From the NCBI GenBank assembly GCA_030762175.1, contig CM060838.1, positions 22,190,001-22,254,000 on the forward strand: DNA of 64,000 nucleotides, given 5' to 3'. Source of the stretch: Metallyticus violacea. Lineage: Eukaryota > Arthropoda > Insecta > Mantodea > Metallyticidae. The position numbers and the translations under genes are program-made. Of the stretch, positions 21,080 to 33,708 are shown one piece after another (positions within the stretch are counted from its first letter, which is position 1; the number at the start of each line of letters is the position of its first letter). A model generated the notes under the pieces. That model was not told the origin of the DNA, did not search any database, and saw only the letters and a program-made list of their open reading frames with translations.

Positions 21080-22622
21080 TTTCCAAAGTGACTATCATTT
21101 TATACCTTAGTTCAACCAGTATGAGTGAAAAAAATCACATTTTAAACCATTTGCATTAATATACGGATTAGTGGCATTTTGACACAATGAACTATCCGCT
21201 ATAATGTAGCTAATGCTGCTAGTTTTTCGGTAGTTTTATTGAGTTCAAAAGCGAAATTAAAATGTCTAAAGAATATCTATCAGCTTTGTATTCGGCAAGA
21301 ATTGAACGATCAGAGGCTTTAACTTTATTATAAACAACTAAACATGTGAGTTTATGATCATTTCGCGAGAAACAATTGAAGATTTGAAGCAATATTAACT
21401 GGTTTAAGGAAAATGAATCCAACCTAATAAGATATGATAGTAATGAAAGCTTCTTTGGAATAAGAACAAACATGGTTATAATAGTTTTTGTGAAATTTTT
21501 AGAATAAAACCAATAAGTGTGGTTGTTTTTAGCACCATGCTCAAGTTGTCAATTTACATGGAAGTTTCTTATGAGGGAAATGTAGAAGAGGCCTATTCAG
21601 GAAACGGTGAAGTAATCGAGATCTGACACACGGATGTAGAAACAAAAGAAGATCTGTGCAGTTTATAAAGTGTACCTTTCCTTTAAACAATTTGTGCCTT
21701 GTAAGGCACTAAACTCTTTTAAGAAAAATGTTAATCGATCGAATTAATGCAATCCATGCATATGGAAGTAAATATTTACACGGTAGTTCAAAAGATTTCG
21801 TAAGGACGAGAAGTACTAAGGGGTAAAAATCGAAGCTGTTTGTGTAGAAAAATGTTGACACAAGAACTGTAGAAGGAAAACCCTCTTTGGGAAGCTAGAA
21901 GGTGCTTGAATGTGTGGAAAGTAAATATCATTATGTGCGACAAATTCACAGCGTGTTTGGTTAAGTGTATTACACAATATTCGAGGTTGTTGCGGAGCCT
22001 TGAATATGCGAAAATTATTCAATAAAAAAGGAGGTTGGATGTTATGGTGGGCGTAGGCAAAATGAACGACTACGCTAACCATGTGTGCAGCACACTTTCT
22101 GTTAGCTTTATCGCTATGGAGACGTTTTTTCATTTTTTTTTTAAGTTATTATATGCGCTGAAGAGGTGACAGCAAATTTTCAACAGTATCATGAAGCACA
22201 GCGCAAATATTTCCCTACAATGTAGTGAAACTTACTTCCAGTTTCCAAAAATGCAATGGAATTAAAAACGCAGAAAGAGGCTAATGATAAATTCAAAGGT
22301 TATAATTTTGAATTTCAATTATCCTAATATATGAATAAATATTCCATTGTTTCATAATAGCATTAGGAATAATCAAAACTCTATTACTGAGCAGGCAAGC
22401 ACACGGTATCAATAGGAAAAGTAGCTGTAAGCTTCTTTGTTTCTTCTGTCTTATTCTTCTTTTGTTTATGTTTTGTTATATAAATGTTCGATATGTGCAA
22501 GTTCTCAGGGTACATGTCGATCTTGCACACTCGCTTTAGCATGGCATTGACAATACCTAACTTATCTACAGATAGGGCAAAAGTGGTACCTTAACGTCTT
22601 TAATGTGTCACTTAAACTTGAC
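21080..22622. other. Non-coding AT-rich stretch
   Basis: Only chance ORFs, including a minus-strand 105-codon frame at 21816-22133 that I do not recognise. No repeat partner was found. Confidence 0.4.
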
Positions 22623-23274
22623 GTTACCCGCAGGGCTGAAAGCACATATCTGCTGCTGCGTGCGCTAGGTGCCCGAGCGGCTAGCCAGAAGTGAGCGGAA
22701 CTTATCCACAATCACTTTACTTTGTAGTTTGTAGATTTAAGTAGACACGGACGGGTAAACCACTGTAATGAGGCCATTGTTATGAGGGTGAACTATTGTA
22801 ACGGAGGGAAATGTGCTGTTATTCCAATTTGCAATTAATTCACATATACACGCACTAACCTAAACTATCGGTTAACTTCGGGCAAATCCTAGAAACGTGG
22901 ACCCATTTGTTTAGCGCATAAATCATGAAATTGTGGCAAACTGCTATAATTCCAATTCGCAAATAATTCAGTGAGTAAATCATTGTAATTGTGGCAAATC
23001 TCCTTTAACTCCGGCAGAAAAAAATATCAGATCTCACTTTTCGAACCCGCTATTCTATCTTTACAAGTGTAGCGTGATGCTCTAACCGCCTGCGCTATTG
23101 CACCGTTAATCCTGAAGCGTTATAATCTACCTAACATTTTTGCCTCCCTACCTTCGGCTATCTCCGTTTTCGCTCGCTTCTGGCTAGCCGCTCGTCATTT
23201 AGCAGCACAAGGGTACTTAGCACCATCTGCAGCAGGAACAGCAGCAGTTCAGTGCTTTCAGCACTGTGGGTAAC
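22623..23274. mobile_element. Non-autonomous element with ~80-110 bp terminal inverted repeats
   Basis: The left end GTTACCCGCAGGGCTGAAAG and the right end, read on the minus strand as GTTACCCACAGTGCTGAAAG, are inverted copies. The match continues through CTGCTGCTG and the strong block GAGCGGCTAGCCAGAAG (22676 on the plus strand, about 23182-23198 on the minus strand). There is no coding capacity over 652 bp. Inside are two degenerate direct repeats of a GAAATTGTGGCAAACTGC / TTCCAATTCGCAAATAATTC unit (about 22800-22850 and 22930-23000) and a tRNA-like segment at 23035-23108. Ends with CAGGG/CAGTG recall hAT elements, but no 8-bp duplication is evident. Confidence 0.7.
23035..23108 (-). repeat. 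tRNA-like sequence inside the inverted-repeat element
   Basis: On the minus strand, AATAGCGCAGGCGGTTAGAG (A-box region) is followed after a tRNA-like interval by GCGGGTTCGAA (B-box). The acceptor stem does not pair and the T-loop arm is incomplete, so it is a pseudo-tRNA or SINE head. Confidence 0.45.
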
Positions 23275-26200
23275 AAAAACTCTTTGTTTCTGTCTGTCAG
23301 CATTTACATGCCATAATAATCTCTCATATTATTTCACAAGAAAGAGGGGGGGATATTTTTTGGTAATTATTCAAGTGAAGTGAAGTTTGCATGGACCGTA
23401 ATATAATCCACGTTCAATATAAAGATAAATGCAAGAATATGAATACTCCCTTTGTGTGAAATGCGTTTATGCTTTTGTATATACTGAGACCAAGAAGAAG
23501 AAGAAGAAGAAGAAGAAGAAGAAGAAGAAGAAGAAGAAGAAGAAGAAGAAGAAAGCAACGATCGGAAACCATGACCAACTCGCAAAACATCGGAAATATT
23601 TGCTAATGTTCGATTCACAACGCCGCCTTCAGTTTATGCTCACGTTATGCCATAAACAGGAAATGCGTTTTCTCAGATCTTATACCCTAATGAATGAGCC
23701 GACGTTAGTAAACTTCTATTAATAAGAACTACGCAGATTCAAATCCTTGTTATGTTTGAACTTTTTATTCGTTAGTATTTTCAAGTAATATTAGTGTTTA
23801 ACATAGGGCAATAACATTTTTATGGATAATATATATTTTAATTTTAAAGTATTTATACTCAAAACACAATCAACTTCGTTTTCAGAATAAATGACGCATT
23901 AATAAATATCATAAAGTGAAAAAAGAAATAAAAGTAGGTATTGTGTATATTTATTCATTTTCAAAATTTGTAAATGAATTATTTTGAAACGTGTATTTAT
24001 TTTTGGAGTATAAATGCCATAACATTCAAGTAAGCTTTTGCAAGCATGGCTAGGATTACAACTTCGGAAGCTATTTTAAATCGCTCGAATGTCGGTGTAC
24101 GTCTGCGATGGAGAGTTCGAATTGGAGATGACAGAATGAGGCTAAAGGCTGTTAAAAACATACGAAAAACATGTGCCATGAATCGAACGCTGAACCGAAC
24201 AGAACTTCAGATAAATGAAAGCTTTAGCAATAGGCATTTTTTTTTTTGTCTTAGGGTGTAGCAATTGCTAATGATAAACCATCATATCCGACATCTACGA
24301 GTAGGTCACGCATTGAAACTCTAAGGCATGTCTGCTCACCTGAATAGCGAAGCTTGCAATCTGGATTGAACATTCGCTAAGATATCACAAGCAGAACGAT
24401 ATAAAATTAACCCGATACCTTGTTTCTACTGGTAAACAGTACACCGTGTATGAATACAGTGCACAATTGATGGTAACTACACATTAACAAACACTGAACA
24501 AAATAAATATACATTTAAAGACAAAACATGAAAGTAATATGTGAACTAGATTTTATGTAGTGTCAGGTGAGCGCACAGTTCATGTTCAGTGATTGGGAGA
24601 TCATTTTAAAAATATTTTAAATTATTAATGTTAGTTTTAAAGCCCATCCAACACAGTGTGTCATAATTGCAAAATAAAATGGAAAAACGAAGGCATGGAG
24701 AGACCTACAATAGTTTTGCTCTAATTAGCAGTCTGTTGCTTCTGAACAGTTAAGAGAGCGGAATAGAGAACGTTATAGACAGAGAATATAAACTATATAT
24801 TAGGGTATTACAGTATTATTTATTAAATGAAAATAGATAGTGAAATAAATAATACTTTATAATTATGCTATTGAATTGTTAATAAAACCCCAAACCAAAA
24901 ATGATTTATTTAAAACCATTGCTAAACCATATGTTATTTTTGGATGCATTGTAAAAGTAAAATTATACTTTTTATTTATTTTCATTTACCAAATAATACA
25001 ATAAAAACAAAATGTATTTTATATTCTCTGTATATAATAAAATTCTATATATAAATGTTATTCAGAAGCATAGACTCCAAGTAAGAGCAAATCTACTCCA
25101 TGCCTCAAAGTAGAGAGCGGAATTCGTGCGCAGGAAGTCTGGTGCTATAAAGCTTGCTCGACCCGATGACCAAGCTGATAGAGAGGGCGAAAAGGGTAGT
25201 TTTGTTCAGCACTAACCAACTGTATATGTTATCCCCAGGAAGTGGACCTTCACCAAAACGTGTGTTAAAATGTTGCTGTACTATTGTAATGTAATTTGTC
25301 TTTGCTAAAGTCTCCAAGATTAAGTTGGCACTTTTTCTACAACCCTAATATAGCAGCATTTATTTCTTTCGTCCACTGCTTACTTTTTACTTCCTGTATA
25401 TATTTACCACCTTTCTTGTTGTCAGCGTTGATCAAGTGCTGCCTGCACAGCGAGCATTTTTTTTTTCTCTATCTAAAAGAAAACCTCCTAGATTTTTGTA
25501 ATCCATAATAAAATTGCATAGGTACGATTTTTCTTTGTTGCTGGACACTTTGTCTTTTATATTTTGAAACAATAGTATCATTTACCGAGGGAAAGGATGC
25601 AGGCATATGCGTAAAAGTACTGATACATGTAAACCTGGAAAATTTTCCTATTGTTATCTCAAACGTTTATCTATAATAAATCTTTTTCTTCTCATTTGGT
25701 ACTGCAGCCCGGTTCTAACGCAGCGACCTCTGCTTTTTCAATCTCCGTCTTACGACTTCATTGATAGAGGGCAGTAATGCAGAAGGATATGTGGTCAGTA
25801 AGCCAGCACTCCGCAGGTCGCTTATCACGCTGCTGTCGTGATCGATCATCAGGCTGCTTCCCAATTGTCCTCACGAGACTGGGCGGCCCACGCCTTAGAC
25901 CTCCCTAACTTAGAAAAATTCATAAGTAGGTACAAAACAGTCAGCAACGCTAGTATTAGACCTAGGAGGTGATATTCTATAATAAATAGTCTTTATAATA
26001 ATATGCAAAGTTGATACATGTATTTAGAATAATTCTGTATTTAATACGTACGCTAAATTATACTCACTGAGTGAAATATGTCACTTGGCCTTTAGAAGAG
26101 TACTAAACCTTCACCTGCAGCATCTTATAAACATGCAACCAAATACTTTATGCAAGTTTCTTCCTGGTTTATCTTCTCTCATAATCTGGACAGGAATTTC

Positions 26201-26816
26201 GCTCGAGGCAAAGGACTTGTTGTGAACATCACGCAACTAGTTGTCGTGTCAATGCAGCATAAGGCCTCTGTTATTAAGTTTTATGTGTAATGGAATAATT
26301 TCTAGGGAGAACAGTGTCATTTGCATACGTAAACAGGCGCGAGTGGCAATTTGCTACTCTGACTTCGTGAGAGTTGTCCCTCTATAATCTCATCCCTCTG
26401 CAACAGCAGTGAGACTTATGTTCACATTGACAGCTGGACTTCCGCAAATAATTTCTAAAGTCCGTGTTCTGTAAGAAGTACTTTAGATCTTTTGTTGTAG
26501 ACTTATGAACGTTGAAGTTCTTGTAAGACTTAATATTCATTACAGAATAATATCGTACGCGGGATGGAATGCCATATGTTTTGTCTCTAATTCTGCTTTG
26601 GTTAAGTTTGTAACCTACACTGTATGTAGTACATTCAAGTTCTTTGCTTCCGGTCAAATCCTGACTATCGTTTCTTACCTGTCATTAATTGTGATTATTT
26701 GATATATATATATTTGTACATTTACCACTCTAATCCCATACCGATGACATATTTAATAAAAATTGCGAAAAAACATAATGCAATTTCTGTTTTTTGATTT
26801 TTGTTCTCTTTCATTA
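23275..26816. other. Non-coding stretch with an AAG microsatellite
   Basis: Apart from the (AAG)n listed separately, this is AT-rich DNA. A 71-codon frame at 24046-24261 (MARITTSEAILNRSNV...) and a 91-codon minus-strand frame at 26382-26657 are unrecognised. 25690-25910 is GC-richer, possibly an old repeat, with no partner here. Confidence 0.35.
23492..23554. repeat. (AAG)n microsatellite
   Basis: About 21 perfect AAG/GAA units. The polylysine and polyserine ORFs crossing it are artefacts of the repeat. Confidence 0.97.
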
Positions 26817-28096
26817 CATGTTCATAAGTTTCCGGCCTAATCATTTTCTAGGTATGATAAAGACAAAAACTGTATTTCACTTTTCAATATAGTTATTCTT
26901 CATTGCAATACACTTCCTATATCTTTGAATTAACATTTCAATCTCCCCAGCAAATAGTCAGAAGCCTTGGCTGCAAAATGGGTATAAAGAACATCCATCA
27001 CTTCTTCGTCACACTTAAATTTCCTTACTCGACGGTCCTTCTGGAGTTTTGAGAAGAGGAAATAGCTAGATCTGGGCTGTAGGGTGGATGGTCTATCCCC
27101 TTGAAGTCACATTTCTTCACAGCTTCTTTGCAACAAGAGCTGTATGCATAGGCGCGTTGTCATGAGGAAGCCGCACACCACCACTCAGCTTTCCTCCCCT
27201 TTTCTCTTCGATGGAAGCACGTGGTCTGTGCAGTAGGCCAGCATAGTACTCCACATTTACTGTGGTGTTCCTCGCCTTGAAGTCAAAGAAGAGTATTCCT
27301 CCACAGTCCCAAAAGATTGTGGCCATGATCTTTTTGGTTGACTGAGTAACCTTGGCCTTTAGAGGCCGTCCTTCGCCAGGTTTACGCCTGCAACCCCATT
27401 GATTCTCTTTTGGACAAGGGATCATAGTAGAGGACCATAGTCTCATCTCTTGTAACAATGTTTTGCAGAACTTCTCTCTCGTTGCAAGGCAGAACTCCAA
27501 AAATGCCTAACAACAAATGACACGTTGCCGCTTTTGGACTGAGGAAAGAAGTCTAGGCACCCATTTTGCATTAACTTTATTCATGTTTAAATGTTCATGA
27601 ATAATTCGAAGGACTGTTGTATTAGAAAGCCCTAACCTTGGTGCTAATTCAGTAACTTTGAGTCGCCCGTCTTGCATAATTTCCCCTTCCACAAGAGCAA
27701 GCGATGTTTTCAGGAGTGAGCATCTCCAAGGGTCGAACTGCACGCTCTTCGTCTTCAATGCTTTTTCGACCGTTCGAAAAAGTTTGGCCCATTCTTTTAC
27801 GGTAGAATTAGAGCGGGATGCTTCTCCACAATGACCGTCCAATCGCTGTTTAATTTCATTTGGAGTAAGTTCCTGTTTTGTGAAGAACTTAATAACAGCT
27901 CGAAACTCCCTTTTGATCATGTCGCAATCTTCTACACATAGCCTTCTTTATGCAACTGTATCTGAATAAGTGAACACAGGATCGGAAGTTACAGCTGCAA
28001 TTATTTGCTTAACAGACAAGGCATGGCACCAGATAAGGATTTTGTGAAGGCGACAGCCCTTATCGGCGAAGCCGGAATCTTATGGACCTACCTTCG
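26817..28096 (-). mobile_element. Mariner element B, copy 2 (dead)
   Basis: The transposase-5' end is at 28096: on the minus strand it reads CGAAGGTAGGTCCATAAGAT then TCCGGCTTCGCC, and it is flanked by TA at 28097-28098. The other end, near 26817, starts TTCATAAGTTTCCGGCCTAA after only a few bases. The outermost CGAGGGTA-type bases are missing or mutated. Length is about 1280 bp, the normal mariner size. It shares the terminal repeat and transposase with copy 1 at 10002-11183. Confidence 0.88.
26877..27920 (-). pseudogene. Mariner element B transposase relic, copy 2
   Basis: This is nearly full length (about 348 codons). It starts MIKREFRAVIKFFTKQELTP at 27920 and ends RKCIAMKNNYIEK plus TGA at 26877-26879. 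The long first block runs to VPRLLSSVQKRQRVICC, with RLGLSNTTVLRIIHEHLNMN (helix-turn-helix) readable. A shift then gives IVTRDETMVLYYDP (first catalytic D kept, the preceding G changed to R). VTQSTKKIMATIFWDCGGIL and VRLPHDNAPMHTA follow, with the second D kept. After IDHPPYSPDLA the codons for PSDYY, including the third catalytic D, are deleted. Internal stops and frameshifts make it inactive. Confidence 0.9.
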
Positions 28097-30088
28097 TAAC
28101 TTAGTTGGCCAAGCGTTAAAGATTTCAGCATTTCAGAATATTTACTTTAAAGCAGACGCCAGTAATTAATTTAAAAACGCGGCTATAAGTGACCCAAACA
28201 TTTTAATTTCATCTTACTGTAAGGGGAATTAAATATTGTAATAATTAAATATTTAATTATTATAAAACAGAAATAATATTGTCATGCAAGCAGTACATGG
28301 GAAGCAAATAAACATACATTTAGCTTAATTCGCGCCTTCCCTAGCGCGAATAGTGGGCGGAGATTAAAGTATAACTCAAAGGAAGGGATTAAAATGTAGA
28401 CTAATTGCAGGCTTCCTGCACTTTAATATATCACTGCTAATGACTGGTATTACACACTTAAAGCCAGCTACTGGGAGACTAAGTCCCTTTACGCCACACT
28501 GTGGCTAATCAGTTGTCCCTGCTGGTATAGAATCTTGGGCACTTCATTCTCAGATATCTTACCTGTTATGCTATACACGGGACTCTCTCAAAGGATGAAA
28601 TCCTTGCAATATCATTGTAGTTTCCCAAATGTAATAGTGGTGCATCCTTAGCAAAAAATTGTTGTTATAAGTTGATATTAGTGGTTTCTATAATATTAAG
28701 CAAGTTGAGAACTCTTTTACCATGGATTGTACAGGGATTGCTGATTCAGGGCCTGCCTCCACGGTTGTACGTGGTAAAAAATTAATTTTATCTCTTGATA
28801 AAATAGGAACTACATATTTCGTGCGATTAATGATGCTTTCCCCTGCGATTTGCCGCGTTATGGAGGGAGTAACAAGACTGCTTGCTTACTTGTTGACCAT
28901 ACTGACTGTCGCAGTCATAGCGCAGCTGTATTTAAATGTGCACTATTTCAATTTGAGCTCATTGATATAACTAAGGATCTTCAGCTTTCATTCCGATGCG
29001 CTATCTATGGAGTACAGTATCATAGCAAAACTAGTGATGTGGGTCCCTGCGGTGATCTCTCTAATTGTTTCAAACTCCGGATTGAAGTTCCGTATAGCAC
29101 ACACATGCTTTGTATCTAAATGTAAAAGTTAGTATCTTTCTTCAAACATTATCGCAGGTTGCTAAAACCAATGTTGGTGGCGCATATTTACATGCTTTCT
29201 TTCTATTTTGCTTTATTTTTTCTCATACATTGAGAATATAAATTTCGAGATAGGAAAAAAAAAAAAAAAAAACAATATTCCATTGCCGTATATATCAATA
29301 AATACCCACGAAAAAGAGATGCCAAAAATAAGGGAATGTTCTTAGAAGTGATTTTCCAGTTTGAAAAGTTGTTACTTTGCTCATGCTGCGATCATAGAAC
29401 GACTTTGACAAATTACGGTAATGGTTCCTTCACTGTTCGAGTTGTCATCACGGTAATTGCTTTTAGCATTTACCTATATCTCTTCCGAGAGGAAGACTCC
29501 TAAAGGCAACGTTCACTCACACACACACACACCCTTGTTAACGCTCAATATAGTACGGAAACTGTGGTTAAGTTTAATTGAATTAACTTAGCCAAACCAC
29601 GAGAAACTGGAAATACTCCAACGTGGATCCATTTCTGTCAGAATCAGTTAAAGCTAACAGCTGTGCCTCGTACAGGCTCTCTAATTGCTGATGTTGCATT
29701 CTGAAAATGACACGAAATATATGAGACTTACTAACATTAATGTACACATCCTAAGCTCTTTTAAATATTTTCCTGCCTAAGTTAGAATAATACGTCTAAA
29801 GAGCAATCACGTATGAAGCGCCAAAAGACTTAAAACGCGAATTTTTCTATCTCTGAATTGTATGCACATTCTTTGTTTACGGCGAAGAAGAATGTCACAC
29901 CATGATGGCTCTCCTAGTTTCAGATTGGAAGTACAGTGAGAGCAGTTTTAAAGTCCCGATACATAGTTCAGAGTTTGATGGTTACCCAGCGTTGCCGCCG
30001 GTATTTTCTAATGTATACTTGCGGCGTTCAAGTGCTTTGTTTTAAAATGTAGATACTATTTATTAACCGAATTTGTTACTCAGCCTCC
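28097..30088. other. Non-coding stretch with unrecognised ORFs, a poly(A) and a short CA repeat
   Basis: A small perfect stem (TTCGCGC at 28329, GCGCGAA at 28344) is followed by GTGGGCGG. Two overlapping frames at 28722-28970 and 28850-29119 (82 and 89 codons) start in decent contexts but are not recognised. There is a poly(A) run at 29255-29272 and (CA)n at about 29514-29533. No repeat partner was found. Confidence 0.35.
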
Positions 30089-30312
30089 TTACAGCAGGCG
30101 CTGGAAATGTTTCCCATTTTCTCTGACACATCTGCTTACAATATTTTCACTGACAAGCATTAGTTCACCGTCATTAATGCACTAACTTCGTTTCGAATGT
30201 TTGCTTTAAGCTCCTGCGGTGTGTGATGGTTAGTTGAAAATGTTCTATTTTCCAGAGTCCTCCAAAAATAATCACACACGGTAACATCTGTGGAACGAGA
30301 CCATAAGACATC
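30089..30312 (-). pseudogene. Tc1/mariner-superfamily transposase relic, C-terminal part
   Basis: On the minus strand the frame gives WSRSTDVTVCDYFWRTLENR then TFSTNHHTPQELKANIRNEV. After a shift of one base it gives NDGELMLVSENIVSRCVREN then GKHFQRLL and a stop at 30089-30091. Intact relatives have a WPxRSPDLTPCDFFLWG motif carrying the third catalytic aspartate, then a helical tail ending in GxHFEHLL or similar. Here the aspartate (CDYF) remains. The upstream catalytic core was not found in 30.3-31.0 kb, so this is a 3' fragment. It differs from elements A and B and from the relic at 61.6 kb. Confidence 0.75.
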
Positions 30313-33300
30313 ATTCTAGGAATAAATACACCATGAAAGTTCGTTATGGATTGACGACAGCCTGCAGGGTTTTCATGGCAGTCACAGAGCCTGTTTCGTT
30401 AAACTTTTATACAAATTATAAACTGTTTGTTTTTGGAATCAAACTGCATGAAAAATTAAGATTAAAAAGTTTATCGTTGTGTCACAGGACATCAGTACCG
30501 GATGTATGCGTTAAAGAGGAATTTCACCATTATGCGCACTACTACACTAATTAACGATCTTACTCTCATAGCACAACGCAACTGCCCGACTCTGTCGAAA
30601 TTCCTCTCACGACTAACTGGAAGAGAGGAAGGCGTCCATCTACTGCAGCGGAAACGGTCGGCACTTTTAAACTGCTATTACTATATAATGAAAACAGCCT
30701 CGTTTGTAGTAGTAGCCACTTTATTCAGCTTCAAAATATAAAGAGCTTCTCAAACATCCAGAAATCGTCCTTTCAATTCGGAGCCGAGTGATTATGACAC
30801 CCAGTGTATCCAGTAACGACAAACTTCCGCTCTGCAGTCTCTTGTGGATTGTTACCTGAAGAATTTATTCATCTACAGCGACAGGGATAGACTAATTGTA
30901 GATGAGTTCGGCCGAGGTAGAGATCCGCACTTTTAAACCTTTGTGTCATTTACTACTTTCTGAAGTGATATACAGGCGGCTCTGTTGTATAATTTGCACG
31001 TTTTCCTCTTCAATGGGTACTTCGCTTTGTATATACAGAACGTATCGCTAACTATACATAAACACACACCTGTACTCCAAGAGGAAATCACAGTGTGATT
31101 CCGGGTATCAGTAAAAATCAGTTTTACGTCGCTAAAAATATAGCGGGATATATATGTCCAAAAGCAGTCATTTCATCAATGACAAATATTGTCTCTATAT
31201 TCCATTTAATATAGTTTATATATTTCCCTGCTAATTTCATGGCAGATGAAACTTTGTACTTTTACAATTTTTTATTTATTTATTTGCTTCTTGGAACTTA
31301 TTAACCCCCCTCCCCAATGTAACCATTTTATTTGAAATCCTCTTACACAAATTTAATATTTCCTGTCATGGACATTTTCCTAATTTATTTTTAACACATA
31401 AATATACTAGTTGCTGTTTGTTCAATGTCCGTGGGGAATGGAACAGAAATATTGACAGGTAGTGCAGTTTGTCAAAGTCTGCATATAGTATTTGGTCACA
31501 GTGTATTAAACGCACAGTTGTAACAGCGTATATAGAGACACACGGCACAATATAATTTTCAACTGATTTCTGACAGGAAATAACTGACATGTATCTTGAA
31601 AGCATGTAGCAGGTGATTGGACGAAGCAGGCCCAACTCTGTTTACTTTGCTCTCCCTCTGCGTCCTGTACTTAATGTTCTAGGGACTTGTTTTTTATGTA
31701 AGACGTTAATAAGGAAAGCGCACATACGTTATTACCTCTTAATTTTTCAATGAATATCTGCTGGTTTCATATACCCAATATAAAAATAAATTAATGACAT
31801 TAAACTGAAAATGCTTTATGCTGCTTGCTTTTCTCTGATGCATGCTTGCAAAGGAAAGATTATATTTCTACATTGACCAATGAGTATGTGCAAATCACTT
31901 AAGGATGAATATATAAATCATTATATACAACAGACATATACTATTGTATTTATAATTTTAGAAATATATTAACAATAATTTTTGACTCTTACTTTGTAAT
32001 TAAAAGTTAAATTAAATAACTTTTTTTTTAAATATGAAATAACAAAATGTGTCATTTTTGAGAGCACTTTCTTCTTGCCTGGTACCTTCCTTTGTTATTG
32101 TCTTCACCTGGCCACGTTAGAATGGTTCGTCAGCTAATGGTTGGTCACACTCCTATCGACAGTTGTATTACCTTATGACGAAACTGTTCGGACAAGCAGG
32201 TTAAGTTCTCGTCTTCCTTGACAACTTCGATCTCTTTTTAAAATGATTAGGCCAGGAGGCTTCTTCCAAGTACAGATCCTGTGACCCAGGTACCATACAT
32301 ATATATGTATGTGGTTATATTGCCATAAAATTGCATTTTGTAATGCTGTTAATAAATATGGTAGATTTAAAATTGAATTGTCTTTTTAGACAGAATTCAA
32401 ACTCTCTTATATCGTTAATAGAAAGATTTTATTAAACGCTTGTGCAATGTATCAAAACTTTATTGAGTTTACTTTAAAAGCTTGTACTTTTTTCGCAATA
32501 GACATTACATGATGTATAACTTACCTATTTTTAAAACTAAATATATAAGATGTGTGTATATTAAAATATTGTTAATAAATCATGTTGGTATTGTAAAGTT
32601 GCCTTTCTTTTCAGTTCACTTCTAAGGCTAAAACTTGAACTGGCATTAATGGAAGGTTTCGAATATTTACAAAACATCATAGGTAGCTTGTTCATACTGT
32701 TTTGTACATTTCTGTGACTACAGTACTATAAAATAATTCAGAGGAGTTTTGATAGTAGCTCTTAGGCAAGTAATATTAAAGTATTTATTTTTCTATGGGT
32801 AGAAAATTCTGATCTTATTTTGTTTTTCTTCAGAGACTATGCTGGTAGAAGAATAACAACCATGTGACCTAGCACTCTCCCCATAAAACCTTTTTGTTGC
32901 CTTCCCCTTTCCTTGGTTTTATTTTAACAGTTGTAGCTATTATTGCACATTTCCTGCAGACCAATAAACTCTACGCCTGCGTACTATGGCCGAGTCTAAG
33001 TGCTTTTTATCAACAGTTAATACTTTGGAAAGGAATTGATTTCCCATTTCGCCGCTGCGGCAGTAGAGGGGTTTAGCAAGTGAGCGATGGCAAATAGTGA
33101 CCCACTAGAATTCTGAGGCAGCAATAAAATGTACGGGTTATTTCCTATGGTCATCAATTGCTAGCAATATCGCATCGCCTTTAGGTCCAGATGTAACTTC
33201 TACGTGCTACAATACAGTTAGTGTTACGACATCCCATGCTACTACTCCTGAATTGGATTACAGACACGAAGTTACGGCAGTGTTTTGTTCAGGGCTTTAT

Positions 33301-33383
33301 TTCAGAGAAGTGTGGTCTATACATCACAAGTGTAATGACTTGAAACCAGTGGCTATTAGTACAACTGTGTTCCACAATGCTCT
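30313..33383. other. Non-coding AT-rich stretch
   Basis: Several 60-90 codon frames (30333, 30502, 31366, 32894) have no recognisable similarity. No repeats with partners in this window were seen. Confidence 0.4.
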
Positions 33384-33652
33384 CTTCAACACTTCTACTT
33401 ACTAATGTACAAGCGACGTTTATAGTCTGGCGATTAGAAGAAGGCAAGCGAGAGGAATGTACTACATTAAGCATTAACAGTGTTGTCAGATATTAGCCCA
33501 TGGTTGAAGTCCAGCGGATGTGCAAGATCCGAGTCTGATCGCTTAACATGCATTCTCTATTTGCAAATAAATGATCCAAGCCGCCCTTGCACTTTAGCCT
33601 TCACTCGCCTTCTTTTGATCGCCAGACTGTAGTTATAAGATAGAAGTATTAA
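33384..33652. repeat. Imperfect inverted repeat (MITE-like)
   Basis: The left arm (33384-33455) holds TATAGTCTGGCGATTAGAAG then AAGGCAAGCGAGAGG. The right arm (33598-33652), read on the minus strand, holds ACAGTCTGGCGATCAAAAGA then AGGCGAGTGAAGG. Further out, ACACTTCTA pairs with ATACTTCTA after an indel of about 18 bp. No ORF. It could be a small non-autonomous transposon; ends and target duplication are not resolved. Confidence 0.55.
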
Positions 33653-33708
33653 AGTAGAGAATCAGTTCACCTAAATATGTGCTCCAGTAGTAGAAAACGT
33701 GACGACAG

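Noticed and set aside
22623..22638. hAT assignment of the inverted-repeat element from its CAGGG-type end
   Set aside because: The 8 bp outside CAGGG/CAGTG are inverted copies of each other, not a direct target-site duplication, so a hAT call is not supported.
23035..23108. Possible functional tRNA gene on the minus strand
   Set aside because: The A/B boxes are present but the stems do not pair and it lies inside a repeat element.
23367..23722. Polyserine and polylysine ORFs
   Set aside because: Produced by the (AAG)n microsatellite read on either strand.
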